56,601 nt of DNA, from positions 39,508 through 96,108 of the forward strand of contig NZ_BNCL01000015.1 of NCBI RefSeq assembly GCF_014656455.1, written 5' to 3'. The DNA is from Paracoccus aerius. GTDB taxonomy: Bacteria; Pseudomonadota; Alphaproteobacteria; Rhodobacterales; Rhodobacteraceae. Shown piece after piece: positions 46,088 to 54,452 of the stretch (its first letter is position 1; each line of letters opens with the position of its first letter). The notes beneath the pieces are model-generated. The model ran no database searches. It had not been told where the DNA came from and saw only the letters and a program-made list of their open reading frames with translations. A program made the position numbers and the translations under genes.

Positions 46088-46174
46088 GGATCATGCGCTG
46101 CGCTTGCCGACGCCCGACCAGATCGCCGATCCGCGCTGCCGCATCGATGTTTTTGACACACCCGGAGAATGACT

Positions 46175-47059
46175 ATGACGCAAGAAAAGGTTGGTTTTGT
46201 CGGACTTGGCCTGATGGGCCACGGCATGGCGAAGAACATCGTCGAAAAGGGCTATCCGCTGACTGTGGTGGCGCACCGCAAACGCGCAGCGGTCGATGAT
46301 CTGGTGTCGCGTGGTGCCGTCGAAGCTGCATCGCTTGAAGACCTTGCGCGCAATTGCACCGTGATTTTCATGTGCCTGACCGGCTCGCCCGAGGTTGCGG
46401 CCGCGGTGGCGGCACTGAAGCCCGGTCTGGCAGCGGGTGCGGCGGTGGTGGATTGCTCAACCTCTGACCCGACCGTCACTCTGCGCCTGGCGGCGGAACT
46501 GGCCGAGATCGGCGTGGATTTCATCGACGCGCCCTTGTCGCGCACCCCGAAAGAGGCTTGGGCCGGAACGCTTGATTGCATGGTGGGGGCCAGCGACACC
46601 GCCTTTGCGCGGGTGCAGCCGATCATCGCCACCTGGGCCGGCAAGATCGTGCATGTGGGCGCGGTTGGCGATGGCCACAAGATGAAGCTTTTGAACAACT
46701 TCCTGTCCCTGGGCTATGCCGCGCTTTATTCCGAGGCGCTGGCCCTGTCGCGCAAGGTCGGCATTCCAGTGGCCGAATTCGACAAGGTCATCCGGGGCGG
46801 CCGGATGGATTGCGGCTTTTACCAGACGTTCATGGATTATGCGCTGCATGGCAACCGCGAGGCGCACAAGTTCACCTTGGGAAATGCCTACAAGGACATG
46901 CGCTATGTCGAATCCATGGCAAACGGTTCCGTCGTCGCGACGCCCATGGCAAGCGCCGTGAAGAACTCCTTTGCGCTGGCAATGGCGACAGGGGGCGACG
47001 GCCCGGAGGACTATGTGCCGCATCTGTCTGACTTCGTTGCCAAAGCCAACGGTCTCTGA
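46175..47059 (+). CDS. NAD(P)-dependent oxidoreductase, 3-hydroxyisobutyrate dehydrogenase family
   Basis: A 294-residue beta-hydroxyacid dehydrogenase. VGFVGLGLMGHGMAKNIVEKG is the dinucleotide site, IFMCLTGSPEV precedes the substrate region, DAPLSRTPKEAWAGTL replaces the usual DAPVSGG motif, and GDGHKMKLLNNFLSLG holds the catalytic Lys. The modified substrate motif suggests it does not act on 3-hydroxyisobutyrate itself but on another beta-hydroxyacid. ATG 46175 has GGAG 7 nt before it; the in-frame ATG at 46169 is too close. A hairpin follows its stop. Confidence 0.88.
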   Translation: MTQEKVGFVGLGLMGHGMAKNIVEKGYPLTVVAHRKRAAVDDLVSRGAVEAASLEDLARNCTVIFMCLTGSPEVAAAVAALKPGLAAGAAVVDCSTSDPTVTLRLAAELAEIGVDFIDAPLSRTPKEAWAGTLDCMVGASDTAFARVQPIIATWAGKIVHVGAVGDGHKMKLLNNFLSLGYAALYSEALALSRKVGIPVAEFDKVIRGGRMDCGFYQTFMDYALHGNREAHKFTLGNAYKDMRYVESMANGSVVATPMASAVKNSFALAMATGGDGPEDYVPHLSDFVAKANGL

Positions 47060-47070
47060 ATGCCAGCCGC

Positions 47071-47096
47071 GCCCCCATCATCCTTGTGGTGGGGGC
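47071..47096 (+). terminator. Hairpin downstream of the oxidoreductase gene
   Basis: GCCCCCATCA (47071-47080) pairs with TGGTGGGGGC (47087-47096), including one G-U pair, around a 6-nt loop, 11 bp after the stop. No U-tract follows, so it is only a probable terminator. Confidence 0.5.
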
Positions 47097-47280
47097 GTCA
47101 TGGACGCTGGCACGGTGCAGGAACGAGCACTTACGCCATGCTGCCAAGTCGCCGCCTGATGCTTCAGTCGGAAAAGTGGTGATGCTGCCACAAAAGCGTT
47201 GAGGATGCTTGCCTGACAGCGAGACCTCTTTTCCCTGTTCCGCTGGCCTAAGGCTGCAGGATTGCAGGAAACCGCATCGC

Positions 47281-48498
47281 CTAGTCCTTGTAAGGATCGA
47301 ACTCATCCCCTCCGGCCATGCAGACGATCAGCGGCCTGAGCGTGTGGATGATTTTGACGGTGCTGCCATGGTGGGCAAGCACATCGCCAAGCTTCTTGTA
47401 GACTTCCGGCGCCTCATCGGCCCCGGCGCCGCGCAGATGCGTTCCTGCCTGGGCGATCCTGAGCCGCACCGCCTCGAAATCCACCGCGCCCCCTTCGGTA
47501 TACCACTGGGTGATCTTCTTCATCTTGCCGTTGGGCTGCTTCTCTTCGACAACGCGCTTGCGCCGCTTGCCAGCGGCCTTTGTCCGCGACATGATCCGGC
47601 CCGCACCATGGATGGTCGAGTAGAAGGCTGCACGCGACAGATCGCTGTCAACGCCTTCGACGATGACCGAGACATCGCCCATCGAGGATCCGATGAAGCT
47701 GCGCTGTCCCGGGAAAGCCGGTGTGGCGCCTTTCCGGACGACCCAAAAGCTCTCTCCGCCATGGGTCTCGTGCCAGGCGAAGTTGTGGTGGTTGTGAACT
47801 TCCTCGATGATCGTGCCGCCCAGGATGCCGACCACCGTCTCGCAGACCCAGTCGCGACCGGCATAGGCATAATCGCCGGCCAGCCGCATCGCCCTGATGT
47901 AATCGCGCCCGTGACGGCTGTCGGTTTCCAGCGTATGCGGCGTCTCGTCCACGATGTTCGGATTGTCGCCGGCACGCTTCATGAAATGCGTGGCGATGGC
48001 GTGCCCCAACCCGCGCGAGCCGAAATGCGCCCCGACCCAGATGCGATCGGCCTCGTCGGCAAAGACGTCAACGTAATGGTTGCCCGAGCCGATCGTCCCC
48101 AGCTGTTCCAGTGCCTTTTTCTTGAGATCAGGATGGCTTCTGAGGAACCCGACCTCATCCCAGGCCGGATCCTCGAAAACATGGTGAACGACAGGTGTGG
48201 CGTTCTTGCGTCCGACGCCGAAGGAAAGGCTTGCGAAGATCCGGTCCGCGAGGCTCGACAGGCGGCCTTCGATGTCCCCAAGATTAAGGTTGGTCAGGAC
48301 GGCCTTATTCCCGCAGGCAATGTCGAATCCCACACTGGCAGGGGGAACCTTGTCCTTGTAGACCGCGACGCCGCCGACAGGCATCCCATAGCCCTTGTGG
48401 TTGTCGGCCATCAGCAGCATCGCCTCAGCCTCGACGGCGCAACGCTCGGCCTGTGCTAGCGTTGCCTTGTCCGCCTCACCGAAAACCCTGACGGTCAT
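47281..48498 (-). CDS. rtcB: RtcB-family RNA-splicing ligase
   Basis: Joins 2',3'-cyclic-phosphate or 3'-phosphate RNA ends to 5'-OH ends with GTP and Mn. The 405-residue protein keeps the metal and guanylate residues: VGFDIACGN (Asp, Cys), GSGNHYVDV (His), AHFGSRGLG (His), HNHHNFAW, and the guanylated His297 in STIHGAGRIMSR. The end reads DEFDPYKD rather than the usual short PxxVxKG tail, so it is a variant branch. No rtcA or rtcR is nearby. An SH3-domain gene lies 131 bp upstream in the same direction. Confidence 0.93.
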   Translation of the reverse strand: MTVRVFGEADKATLAQAERCAVEAEAMLLMADNHKGYGMPVGGVAVYKDKVPPASVGFDIACGNKAVLTNLNLGDIEGRLSSLADRIFASLSFGVGRKNATPVVHHVFEDPAWDEVGFLRSHPDLKKKALEQLGTIGSGNHYVDVFADEADRIWVGAHFGSRGLGHAIATHFMKRAGDNPNIVDETPHTLETDSRHGRDYIRAMRLAGDYAYAGRDWVCETVVGILGGTIIEEVHNHHNFAWHETHGGESFWVVRKGATPAFPGQRSFIGSSMGDVSVIVEGVDSDLSRAAFYSTIHGAGRIMSRTKAAGKRRKRVVEEKQPNGKMKKITQWYTEGGAVDFEAVRLRIAQAGTHLRGAGADEAPEVYKKLGDVLAHHGSTVKIIHTLRPLIVCMAGGDEFDPYKD

Positions 48499-48629
48499 GC
48501 CTGCCGCTCCTGCCGTGGTGCTGGTGTTTCAGCGTTCTCAGGAGGTGTCCGGTTCCAGAACCCGCGACAAGCACCGCTTTTGGTGCCAGTATCCTGGCGC
48601 GGCAAGGGGCCGGGGATCGGCAACGGTCA

Positions 48630-49133
48630 TCAGTCCCCCGTATGGGCCAGTGCCGGCCGGGACAGCCAGCCTTCCCATCCCTCCACGCGGACCTTCTGCC
48701 AATCCTCCACCGCGTAAGGAAGCGGTCGGATGCCGCATTGCGTGTTCGGAAACTCGGCCAGAACGCGTGATTTGTCTGACGGCCATGCGCGCAGGCTCCG
48801 CCCGTCGCGGTTCGTCGCCGCCGTGAAGCAGAACTCCGCCTCGGGCAGTGCCGCGATATAATGCCGATGCACCCAGCCGGCATGATGTCCGTCCTCGACC
48901 GGACACCACGAGCCCTCGCAGGCAGCAGTCACCATGACCCCGCAAGAGCCATAGGCAAGACGCTCGCGGATTGCGGCACCCGCAACCGGTTCGGCCCTGA
49001 GGTTCAGCCGGTCGTCGGCGCGGACGTTCACGACGCAATGCTCTGCGCCCTTTACGACGGGGTCCGCGGCCGATGGCGTGGCGGTGCCGAAGGAAAGAAC
49101 AAGAGCGGCGAGCGGCAGGGCAAGTCTAAGCAT
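48630..49133 (-). CDS. Exported SH3-domain protein
   Basis: A 167-residue protein with a signal peptide (LRLALPLAALVLSFGTATPSAAD). The mature part holds one clear bacterial SH3 domain (DRLNLRAEPVAGAAIRERL; GSWCPVEDGHHAGWVHRHYIA) and a second, weaker one (GRSLRAWPSDKSRVLAEF; VRVEGWEGWLSRPAL). At least six Cys suggest disulfides in the periplasm. ATG 49133 has GAGG 6 nt upstream; a longer frame to 49268 is less plausible. A 43-codon frame overlaps its start. Confidence 0.75.
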   Translation of the reverse strand: MLRLALPLAALVLSFGTATPSAADPVVKGAEHCVVNVRADDRLNLRAEPVAGAAIRERLAYGSCGVMVTAACEGSWCPVEDGHHAGWVHRHYIAALPEAEFCFTAATNRDGRSLRAWPSDKSRVLAEFPNTQCGIRPLPYAVEDWQKVRVEGWEGWLSRPALAHTGD

Positions 49134-49257
49134 GGTTGGCCTCGTGCAGTGGGAACCCGAGCTTCTCGACCCGAGCACAGGCATCGTCAAGCCGCTGGCC
49201 CAGCGAGTCCTTGTCATTGCCGGCGCGACAGGCGGCCTCGGCCTGGCTTCGACACAT
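49126..49257 (-). CDS. Possible 43-residue small protein overlapping the SH3 gene start
   Basis: A short frame begins at ATG 49257 and ends TAG 49126, overlapping the SH3 gene ATG by 8 nt. The product (MCRSQAEAACRAG then DSLGQRLDDACARVEKLGF) is Ala/Asp/Glu/Lys-rich with three Cys and looks like real, soluble coding sequence. There is no ribosome-binding site before the ATG, and the frame stays open further upstream without another Met, so it could be the tail of a broken gene. Confidence 0.3.
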   Translation of the reverse strand: MCRSQAEAACRAGNDKDSLGQRLDDACARVEKLGFPLHEANHA

Positions 49258-49608
49258 GAAGCCAACACGAGGGACGCTGCGATACGTGCGGCAAATGTGG
49301 CCCAGAAAGCAGGTATGGGTGAATAGCCGAGACCGCCCGTCGCCAGCGCGGGGGCGGCGCCATCATCAAGCCGGGCCTTGTGCCGCCGGACCGGGGGATC
49401 ATGGACAAGGCGCCTGCTGCGTCACCTGACCCCAATAAACCCAGTCATGTCCCCATTTCCTAATCTCGAATGCTTGGTTTTTGACAACGGATTGCACAGC
49501 CGTCGCGCAGGTTAATACTAAAGATGCAGACAGAAAAATGATTGTCGTCAAGTCTCTGAATGCAGTTACACTGATCGCGGGGAACAATACAAAATCAGGG
49601 AGGATAGA
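49258..49608. other. Intergenic region before the TRAP operon
   Basis: The first half is GC-rich with no gene that I can support. From about 49430 to 49608 it becomes AT-rich and probably holds the TRAP promoter: TTGCAC (49492-49497) with TAATAC (49513-49518), 15 bp apart, and an isolated perfect TTGACA (49481-49486). No hairpin or operator stands out. Confidence 0.35.
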
Positions 49609-50751
49609 ATGCCAGCCAAGGAAAGCCGGGCGAAGGTCAACCGCCGTTCATTCCTGAAAACCGGCGTCATCGGCGGAGGCGCAGCCGCGACAGGCTCGCT
49701 TCTCGCGGCGCCGGCAGTGCTTGCCCAAGCGCCGCTTGTCATGAAGATGCAGACGTCCTGGCCCGCGTCCGACATCTGGCAGACGATGGCCCAACATTAC
49801 GTCGAGCGTGTCGAGGCGATGTCCGGCGGCCGGCTGAAGATCGACCTGCTGCCCGCAGGCGCCGTGGTCGGCGCTTTCCAGGTGATCGACGCCGTGAACG
49901 ATGGCGTGCTGGATGCCAGCCATTCGGTGTCCGCCTATTGGTATGGCAAGAACAAGGCGGCATCGCTGTTCGGCACGGGCCCTGTGTTCGGCGGGTCGCC
50001 CACCACGATGCTGTCCTGGTTCTACGCCGGCGGCGGAGAGGAGTTCTTCCGCGAGCTTCTGCAGGATGTGATGGGCATGAACGTGGTCGGGCTGATGGCC
50101 TTCCCGATGCCCGCGCAGCCCTTCGGCTGGTTCAAGAACGAGGTCACGGCCCTGTCCGACATCCAGGGCATGAAATACCGCACGGTGGGCCTTGCCGCGG
50201 ATGTCATGCAGTCGATGGGGATGTCGGTGGCGCAGTTGCCCGGCGGCGAAATCGTCCCGGCAATGGAACGCGGCGTGATCGACGCCTTCGAGTTCAACAA
50301 CCCGTCCTCGGACATGCGCTTTGGCGCGCAGGACGTGGCGAAGAACTATTACCTCGCCTCGTATCACCAGGCGCAGGAAACCTTCGAGTTCCTGTTCAAC
50401 CGCGATTTCCTCGAGGATCTGGAACCCGACCTCCAGGCGATCCTGCGCCATGGGGTCGAGGCCGTCTCGACCGCGAACACCGCCTTCGCCTTGGACAATT
50501 ATTCATCGGACCTGCAAAAGCTGACGGCTGAAAACGGCGTGGTCGTTCACCGGACCCCTGCCGATGTCCAGCAGGCGCAGATCGATGCCTGGGACCAGTT
50601 GATCCCGCAACTGGAATCCGACGACCTGATGAAGCGGATCCTGGACAGCCAGCGTCAATGGGTCGAACGCGTGACCTATTACGAGCTGATGAACGCGCCA
50701 GATTACACCCGCGCCTACCAGCACTACTTCCCGAACAAGATCAGCCTCTGA
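49609..50751 (+). CDS. dctP: TRAP transporter substrate-binding protein (DctP/TakP type)
   Basis: A 380-residue periplasmic binding protein with a twin-arginine signal (NRRSFLKTG, Arg12-Arg13, then a hydrophobic run ending AVLAQA), so it should be exported folded. The mature domain has VMKMQTSWPASDIWQTMAQHY, GRLKIDLLPAGAVVGAFQ and PNPSSDM-like FNNPSSDMRFGAQDV, resembling TakP/FcbT-type proteins that bind 2-oxo acids, lactate or aromatic acids. AGGGAGGA precedes the ATG. First gene of a TRAP-amidase operon. Confidence 0.92.
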   Translation: MPAKESRAKVNRRSFLKTGVIGGGAAATGSLLAAPAVLAQAPLVMKMQTSWPASDIWQTMAQHYVERVEAMSGGRLKIDLLPAGAVVGAFQVIDAVNDGVLDASHSVSAYWYGKNKAASLFGTGPVFGGSPTTMLSWFYAGGGEEFFRELLQDVMGMNVVGLMAFPMPAQPFGWFKNEVTALSDIQGMKYRTVGLAADVMQSMGMSVAQLPGGEIVPAMERGVIDAFEFNNPSSDMRFGAQDVAKNYYLASYHQAQETFEFLFNRDFLEDLEPDLQAILRHGVEAVSTANTAFALDNYSSDLQKLTAENGVVVHRTPADVQQAQIDAWDQLIPQLESDDLMKRILDSQRQWVERVTYYELMNAPDYTRAYQHYFPNKISL

Positions 50752-50801
50752 CACATCCGGCGGGGCAGTGGCTGCCCCGCCCCTGAACGGGAACAGTCCA
50801 G

Positions 50802-51419
50802 ATGCTGCGCTACATAGACTTTGCCGACCGACTGTCCGGCTGGTTCGGCAAATCCTTCGGCTGGCTCGTCATGCTGATGACAATCGGCATGAGCTACGAG
50901 GTCATCGTCCGATATCTGTTCAACAGCCCGACCCCCTGGGCCTATGAACTGTCCTACATGATGTATGGCACGCTGTTCATGGTGGGCGGCGCCTACACTT
51001 TGTCGCGTGGCGGCCATGTGCGGGGTGACTTCGTCTACCGGCTGTGGCCCGTGCGCGTCCAGGGTGCCCTGGATCTGGTCCTGTATATCCTGTTCTTCTT
51101 TCCCGGCATCACCGCGCTGATCTTTGCCGGGTGGAAATATGCCTCGCGCTCGATCGGATACGGTGAGGTCAGTTCCTCCAGTCCGGCCGGCATTCCCATC
51201 TATCAGTTCAAGACGATCCTTGTTCTGGCGGGCGTCCTGCTGTTCCTGCAGGGCATTGCGCAGGTCTTCCGCTGCATCATCGCGATCCGCACCGGCGTCT
51301 GGCTGGAACCCGCACCCGATGTCCAGGAAACCGAAGTCCTGCTTGCCCAAGAGCATGGCGAGGAAATCCTGCACCACCCCGACCACATCGACCCGCCGCA
51401 GGGCGGAGCGGTTCGCTGA
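50802..51419 (+). CDS. dctQ: TRAP transporter small permease (DctQ)
   Basis: A 205-residue membrane protein with four predicted helices. MSYEVIVRYLFNSPTPWAYELSYMMYGTLFMVGGAYTLSRGGHVRGDFVY is the family hallmark, from which the segment RGGHVRGD is most conserved. A charged, His/Glu-rich C-tail (EHGEEILHHPDH) extends into the cytoplasm. Works with DctM as the Na+-coupled permease. The gap to dctM is 15 bp. Confidence 0.93.
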   Translation: MLRYIDFADRLSGWFGKSFGWLVMLMTIGMSYEVIVRYLFNSPTPWAYELSYMMYGTLFMVGGAYTLSRGGHVRGDFVYRLWPVRVQGALDLVLYILFFFPGITALIFAGWKYASRSIGYGEVSSSSPAGIPIYQFKTILVLAGVLLFLQGIAQVFRCIIAIRTGVWLEPAPDVQETEVLLAQEHGEEILHHPDHIDPPQGGAVR

Positions 51420-51434
51420 CAGGAGAAACCGAAC

Positions 51435-52853
51435 GTGACCGATCCGCAAATCGCCCTGACGATGCTGGGCGTCTTCATTCTGTTCGTCTTTCTGGGCTTT
51501 CCCATCGCCTTCACCCTGATGGCCCTTGGCATCGGGTTCGGCTACTACGCCTACTATGACCCCAGCCGCATGTGGCGCAGCTACAACCGCCTGACCGAGG
51601 ACGCCGACGGCTGGACAAGCACGACGACCTGGCTTGAAGGGTTCTTCAACAACCGGATCTTCGACCTGTTCGTGAACCAGACCTACACGGTCATGTCCAA
51701 CGAGGTCCTGACCGCGATCCCCCTTTTCCTGTTCATGGGCTACATCGTCGAGCGGGCGAACATCGTCGACAAGCTCTTCGGCTCGCTTGCCATCGCGGCG
51801 CGCAACGTCCCGGGCTCGATGGGGGTCGCGGCGCTGATTACCTGCGCGCTGTTCGCCACCGCGACGGGGATCGTGGGCGCGGTCGTCACCCTCATGGGCC
51901 TTCTGGCGCTGCCGGCCATGCTGAAGGCCCGCTACGAGCCCAGCTTCGCATCAGGCATCATCTGCGCCGGCGGAACGCTGGGCATCCTGATCCCGCCGTC
52001 GATCATGCTGATCGTCTACGCGGCCTCCTCGGGGGTGTCGATCGTCCGGCTTTACGCCGCCGCGATGCTGCCGGGGCTGCTGCTTGTCGGCCTATACCTG
52101 ATCTACGTGATCGGCAGGTCGATCCTGCAGCCCTCGGTCGCGCCGAAGCTGAGCAAGGAGGACGTGCCGGACATGCCGCGCGGCGCTGTCTTCCTGATGC
52201 TGCTCAAGTCCTTCTTTCCCTTGTCGGTCCTGATCCTCGCGGTGCTCGGCTCGATCCTGTTCGGCCTTGCGACCCCGACCGAGGCCGCCTCGATCGGCGC
52301 GCTTGGCGGGCTGCTGCTCGCCGCGGGCTATCGCGCACTGCACTTCGACCGCCTGCGCGAGTCGGTGTATCTGACCGTCAGGACGACCGCGATGGTGTGC
52401 TGGCTGTTCGTCGGCAGCTATACCTTCTCGGCCGTTTTCTCGTATCTCGGGGGCGAGCAGGTGATTTCCGAGTTCGTCGGCAGCCTGGATCTTTCGCCGA
52501 TCGCCTTTCTGCTGCTGGCGCAGGTCATCATCTTCCTGTTGGGCTGGCCGCTGGAATGGTCCGAGATCATCATCATCTTCGTGCCGATCTTCCTGCCGCT
52601 GCTGCCGCAGTTCGGGATCGACCCGCTGTTCTTCGGCATCCTCGTGGCGCTGAACCTGCAAACCTCGTTCCTGACGCCCCCCATGGCCATGTCGGCATAT
52701 TACCTCAAGGGCATCGCACCGTCCGAGGTCAAGCTGACCCATATCTTCGCGGGGGTCATGCCCTTCCTGTTCATGGTCATCCTTTCGATGCTGATGGTCT
52801 ATGTTTTCCCGGGCCTGGTCTTCACACTGCCAGAGGCGGTCTATGGCAACTAG
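51435..52853 (+). CDS. dctM: TRAP transporter large permease (DctM)
   Basis: A 472-residue permease of about twelve helices. It has the DctM-type start (LGVFILFVFLGFPIAFTLMALG), the long loop of the mannitol/chloroaromatic-type subgroup (about residues 36-85), and the internal motifs GGTLGILIPPSIMLIVYA and LNLQTSFLTPPMAMSAYY. It ends YVFPGLVFTLPEAVYGN and overlaps the amidase start by 11 nt, linking uptake and hydrolysis. Confidence 0.93.
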   Translation: MTDPQIALTMLGVFILFVFLGFPIAFTLMALGIGFGYYAYYDPSRMWRSYNRLTEDADGWTSTTTWLEGFFNNRIFDLFVNQTYTVMSNEVLTAIPLFLFMGYIVERANIVDKLFGSLAIAARNVPGSMGVAALITCALFATATGIVGAVVTLMGLLALPAMLKARYEPSFASGIICAGGTLGILIPPSIMLIVYAASSGVSIVRLYAAAMLPGLLLVGLYLIYVIGRSILQPSVAPKLSKEDVPDMPRGAVFLMLLKSFFPLSVLILAVLGSILFGLATPTEAASIGALGGLLLAAGYRALHFDRLRESVYLTVRTTAMVCWLFVGSYTFSAVFSYLGGEQVISEFVGSLDLSPIAFLLLAQVIIFLLGWPLEWSEIIIIFVPIFLPLLPQFGIDPLFFGILVALNLQTSFLTPPMAMSAYYLKGIAPSEVKLTHIFAGVMPFLFMVILSMLMVYVFPGLVFTLPEAVYGN

Positions 52854-54216
52854 TCCACAGGACATCCTTGCCCTGCCCGTCGTCACTCTGCGCGACTGGC
52901 TGGCAAGCGGCGCGCTGCGCGCGACCGAGCTGGCCGACGCGCTGATCGCCCGCATCGCCGAGGTCGAGCCCCATGTCGGCGCCTTCGCCTGGTATGACCC
53001 CGGCTTCCTTCGGGCACAGGCGGAACAGGCGGATCGCCATCGGCAATTGGGCCGTCTCATCGGGCCGCTGCATGGGCTTCCCATCGGCCTGAAGGACGTG
53101 ATCGACACCAAGGGTATCCCGACCGAGAACGGGACCGTGCTTGACGGGGGCCGGATACCTGCGGCCGACGCGACCGTCGTGGCGCGGCTGCGCGCTGCGG
53201 GCGGGCTGGTGCTGGGCAAGACCACCACGACCGAACTGCAGTTCCTCCATCCCTCCGCAACCCGGAATCCTGCCAATCCCGAACATACGCCGGGCGGTTC
53301 CTCTGCGGGATCGGCGGCGGCCGTCGCGGCGGGCATGGCGCCGCTTGCCGTCGGCACGCAGACCGGGGGGTCGGTCATCCGGCCCGCGTCGTTCTGCGGC
53401 TGCGTAGGCTTCAAGCCCAGCTTCGGCGCAATCCCGCGCCGGGGCATCCTGACCCAGTCGCCCAGCCTTGACACAGTCGGCGTCTTTGCCCGCGATGTCG
53501 AAGCCGCGGCCTTGCTGGCCGAGGTGCTGATGGGCACCGATCCCGCGGATCCCCAAGCGCAGCCGATGCCGCCCCCCGCGCTGCTGGCAATGACGATGGC
53601 AGATGTGCCCGTGGTCCCGACATTCGCCTTTGTCGACCTGCCCGGCTTTTCCGACGCGCATCCCGATCTGCGCAACGCCATGGCCGATCTGGTCGAACGG
53701 CTGGGCGAGCAGGCATGGTCCACCCCTCTGCCCCGCCTGTTCAACGACGCGGCCGCAACACGCGGCCGGATCAACGATGTCGAGATGGCCCATCATTATC
53801 GCAGCTATGCGTCAAAGGGCTGGGATCGGCTGTCGCCGCAGACCCGCGACGCCATCGAGCGGGGCCGGGCCGTCAGCGCCCCGGATTACTTGGCCTCGCT
53901 CGAGATGCGGGGCGTCCTGGCCGCGGGCCTTGATGAGATATTGACCCGCTGCGACGCCATCCTGGTTCCCGCAGCGCTTGGTCCCGCGCCCCAGGGCCTG
54001 CACAGCACCGGCGATTCGATCTTCAACGGCCTTTTCACCTTCACGGGCCATCCCGCCGTGACGCTGCCCCTGTTCACCGATACGGCCGGGATGCCGATGG
54101 GCCTTCAGCTTGTCGGCCGCCGGGGCGAGGACGGTCGCCTGCTGCGGACCGCCCGCTGGCTGCATCACAGGTCCGCGTCAGCAGACCGCCATGCCACAGG
54201 AGAACACGATGTCTGA
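52843..54216 (+). CDS. Amidase-signature hydrolase
   Basis: A 457-residue amidase with the complete Ser-cisSer-Lys triad: Lys84 in IGLKDVID, Ser153 in GGSSAGSA and nucleophile Ser177 in GTQTGGSVIRPASFCG, spaced exactly as in malonamidase-type enzymes. It hydrolyses an amide or ester; GatA activity is unlikely because no gatB/gatC is nearby. The ATG lies inside the dctM end with GAGGCGG upstream, so it probably acts on the TRAP substrate in the cytoplasm. Substrate unknown. Confidence 0.9.
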   Translation: MATSPQDILALPVVTLRDWLASGALRATELADALIARIAEVEPHVGAFAWYDPGFLRAQAEQADRHRQLGRLIGPLHGLPIGLKDVIDTKGIPTENGTVLDGGRIPAADATVVARLRAAGGLVLGKTTTTELQFLHPSATRNPANPEHTPGGSSAGSAAAVAAGMAPLAVGTQTGGSVIRPASFCGCVGFKPSFGAIPRRGILTQSPSLDTVGVFARDVEAAALLAEVLMGTDPADPQAQPMPPPALLAMTMADVPVVPTFAFVDLPGFSDAHPDLRNAMADLVERLGEQAWSTPLPRLFNDAAATRGRINDVEMAHHYRSYASKGWDRLSPQTRDAIERGRAVSAPDYLASLEMRGVLAAGLDEILTRCDAILVPAALGPAPQGLHSTGDSIFNGLFTFTGHPAVTLPLFTDTAGMPMGLQLVGRRGEDGRLLRTARWLHHRSASADRHATGEHDV

Positions 54217-54367
54217 TCTTATCCCCAAGGTCCTGGCTTTTGCCGCGCTTGTCGTTTTCCTGGGCATCCTTCTGTGGCACGTTCCGCGCATCGATCTTGG
54301 CGCGGTGCTTCTTCTGTCCGTAGGGCTGGCCGCCTGGGATTTCTTCGCCCCGTCGCGGGGAAAGTGA
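54209..54367 (+). CDS. Small hydrophobic membrane protein
   Basis: A 52-residue product with two predicted short helices (VLAFAALVVFLGILLWHV and GAVLLLSVGLAAWDFFA) and a basic C-terminus (PSRGK). ATG 54209 has CACAGGAG 6 nt before it and overlaps the amidase stop by 8 nt, so it is the last gene of the TRAP-amidase operon. It resembles nothing that I can name. It could be an accessory subunit or regulator of the permease. Confidence 0.6.
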   Translation: MSDLIPKVLAFAALVVFLGILLWHVPRIDLGAVLLLSVGLAAWDFFAPSRGK

Positions 54368-54452
54368 CTGGCCGCACTCAGCCATCGGTCCCAGCTGCCT
54401 GACGGGCTGCTGATCGGATCGGGCAGGATGCGCGGCCGTCACCGTCGGCGCA

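Noticed and set aside
48538..48630. 30-codon minus-strand frame between the SH3 gene and rtcB
   Set aside because: It starts in the SH3 stop as TGATG but is very short and without a recognisable feature, so it is mentioned only in a finding.
49566..49593. TTACAC/TACAAA as the promoter of the TRAP operon
   Set aside because: Transcription would start inside the ribosome-binding site of dctP, leaving no leader.
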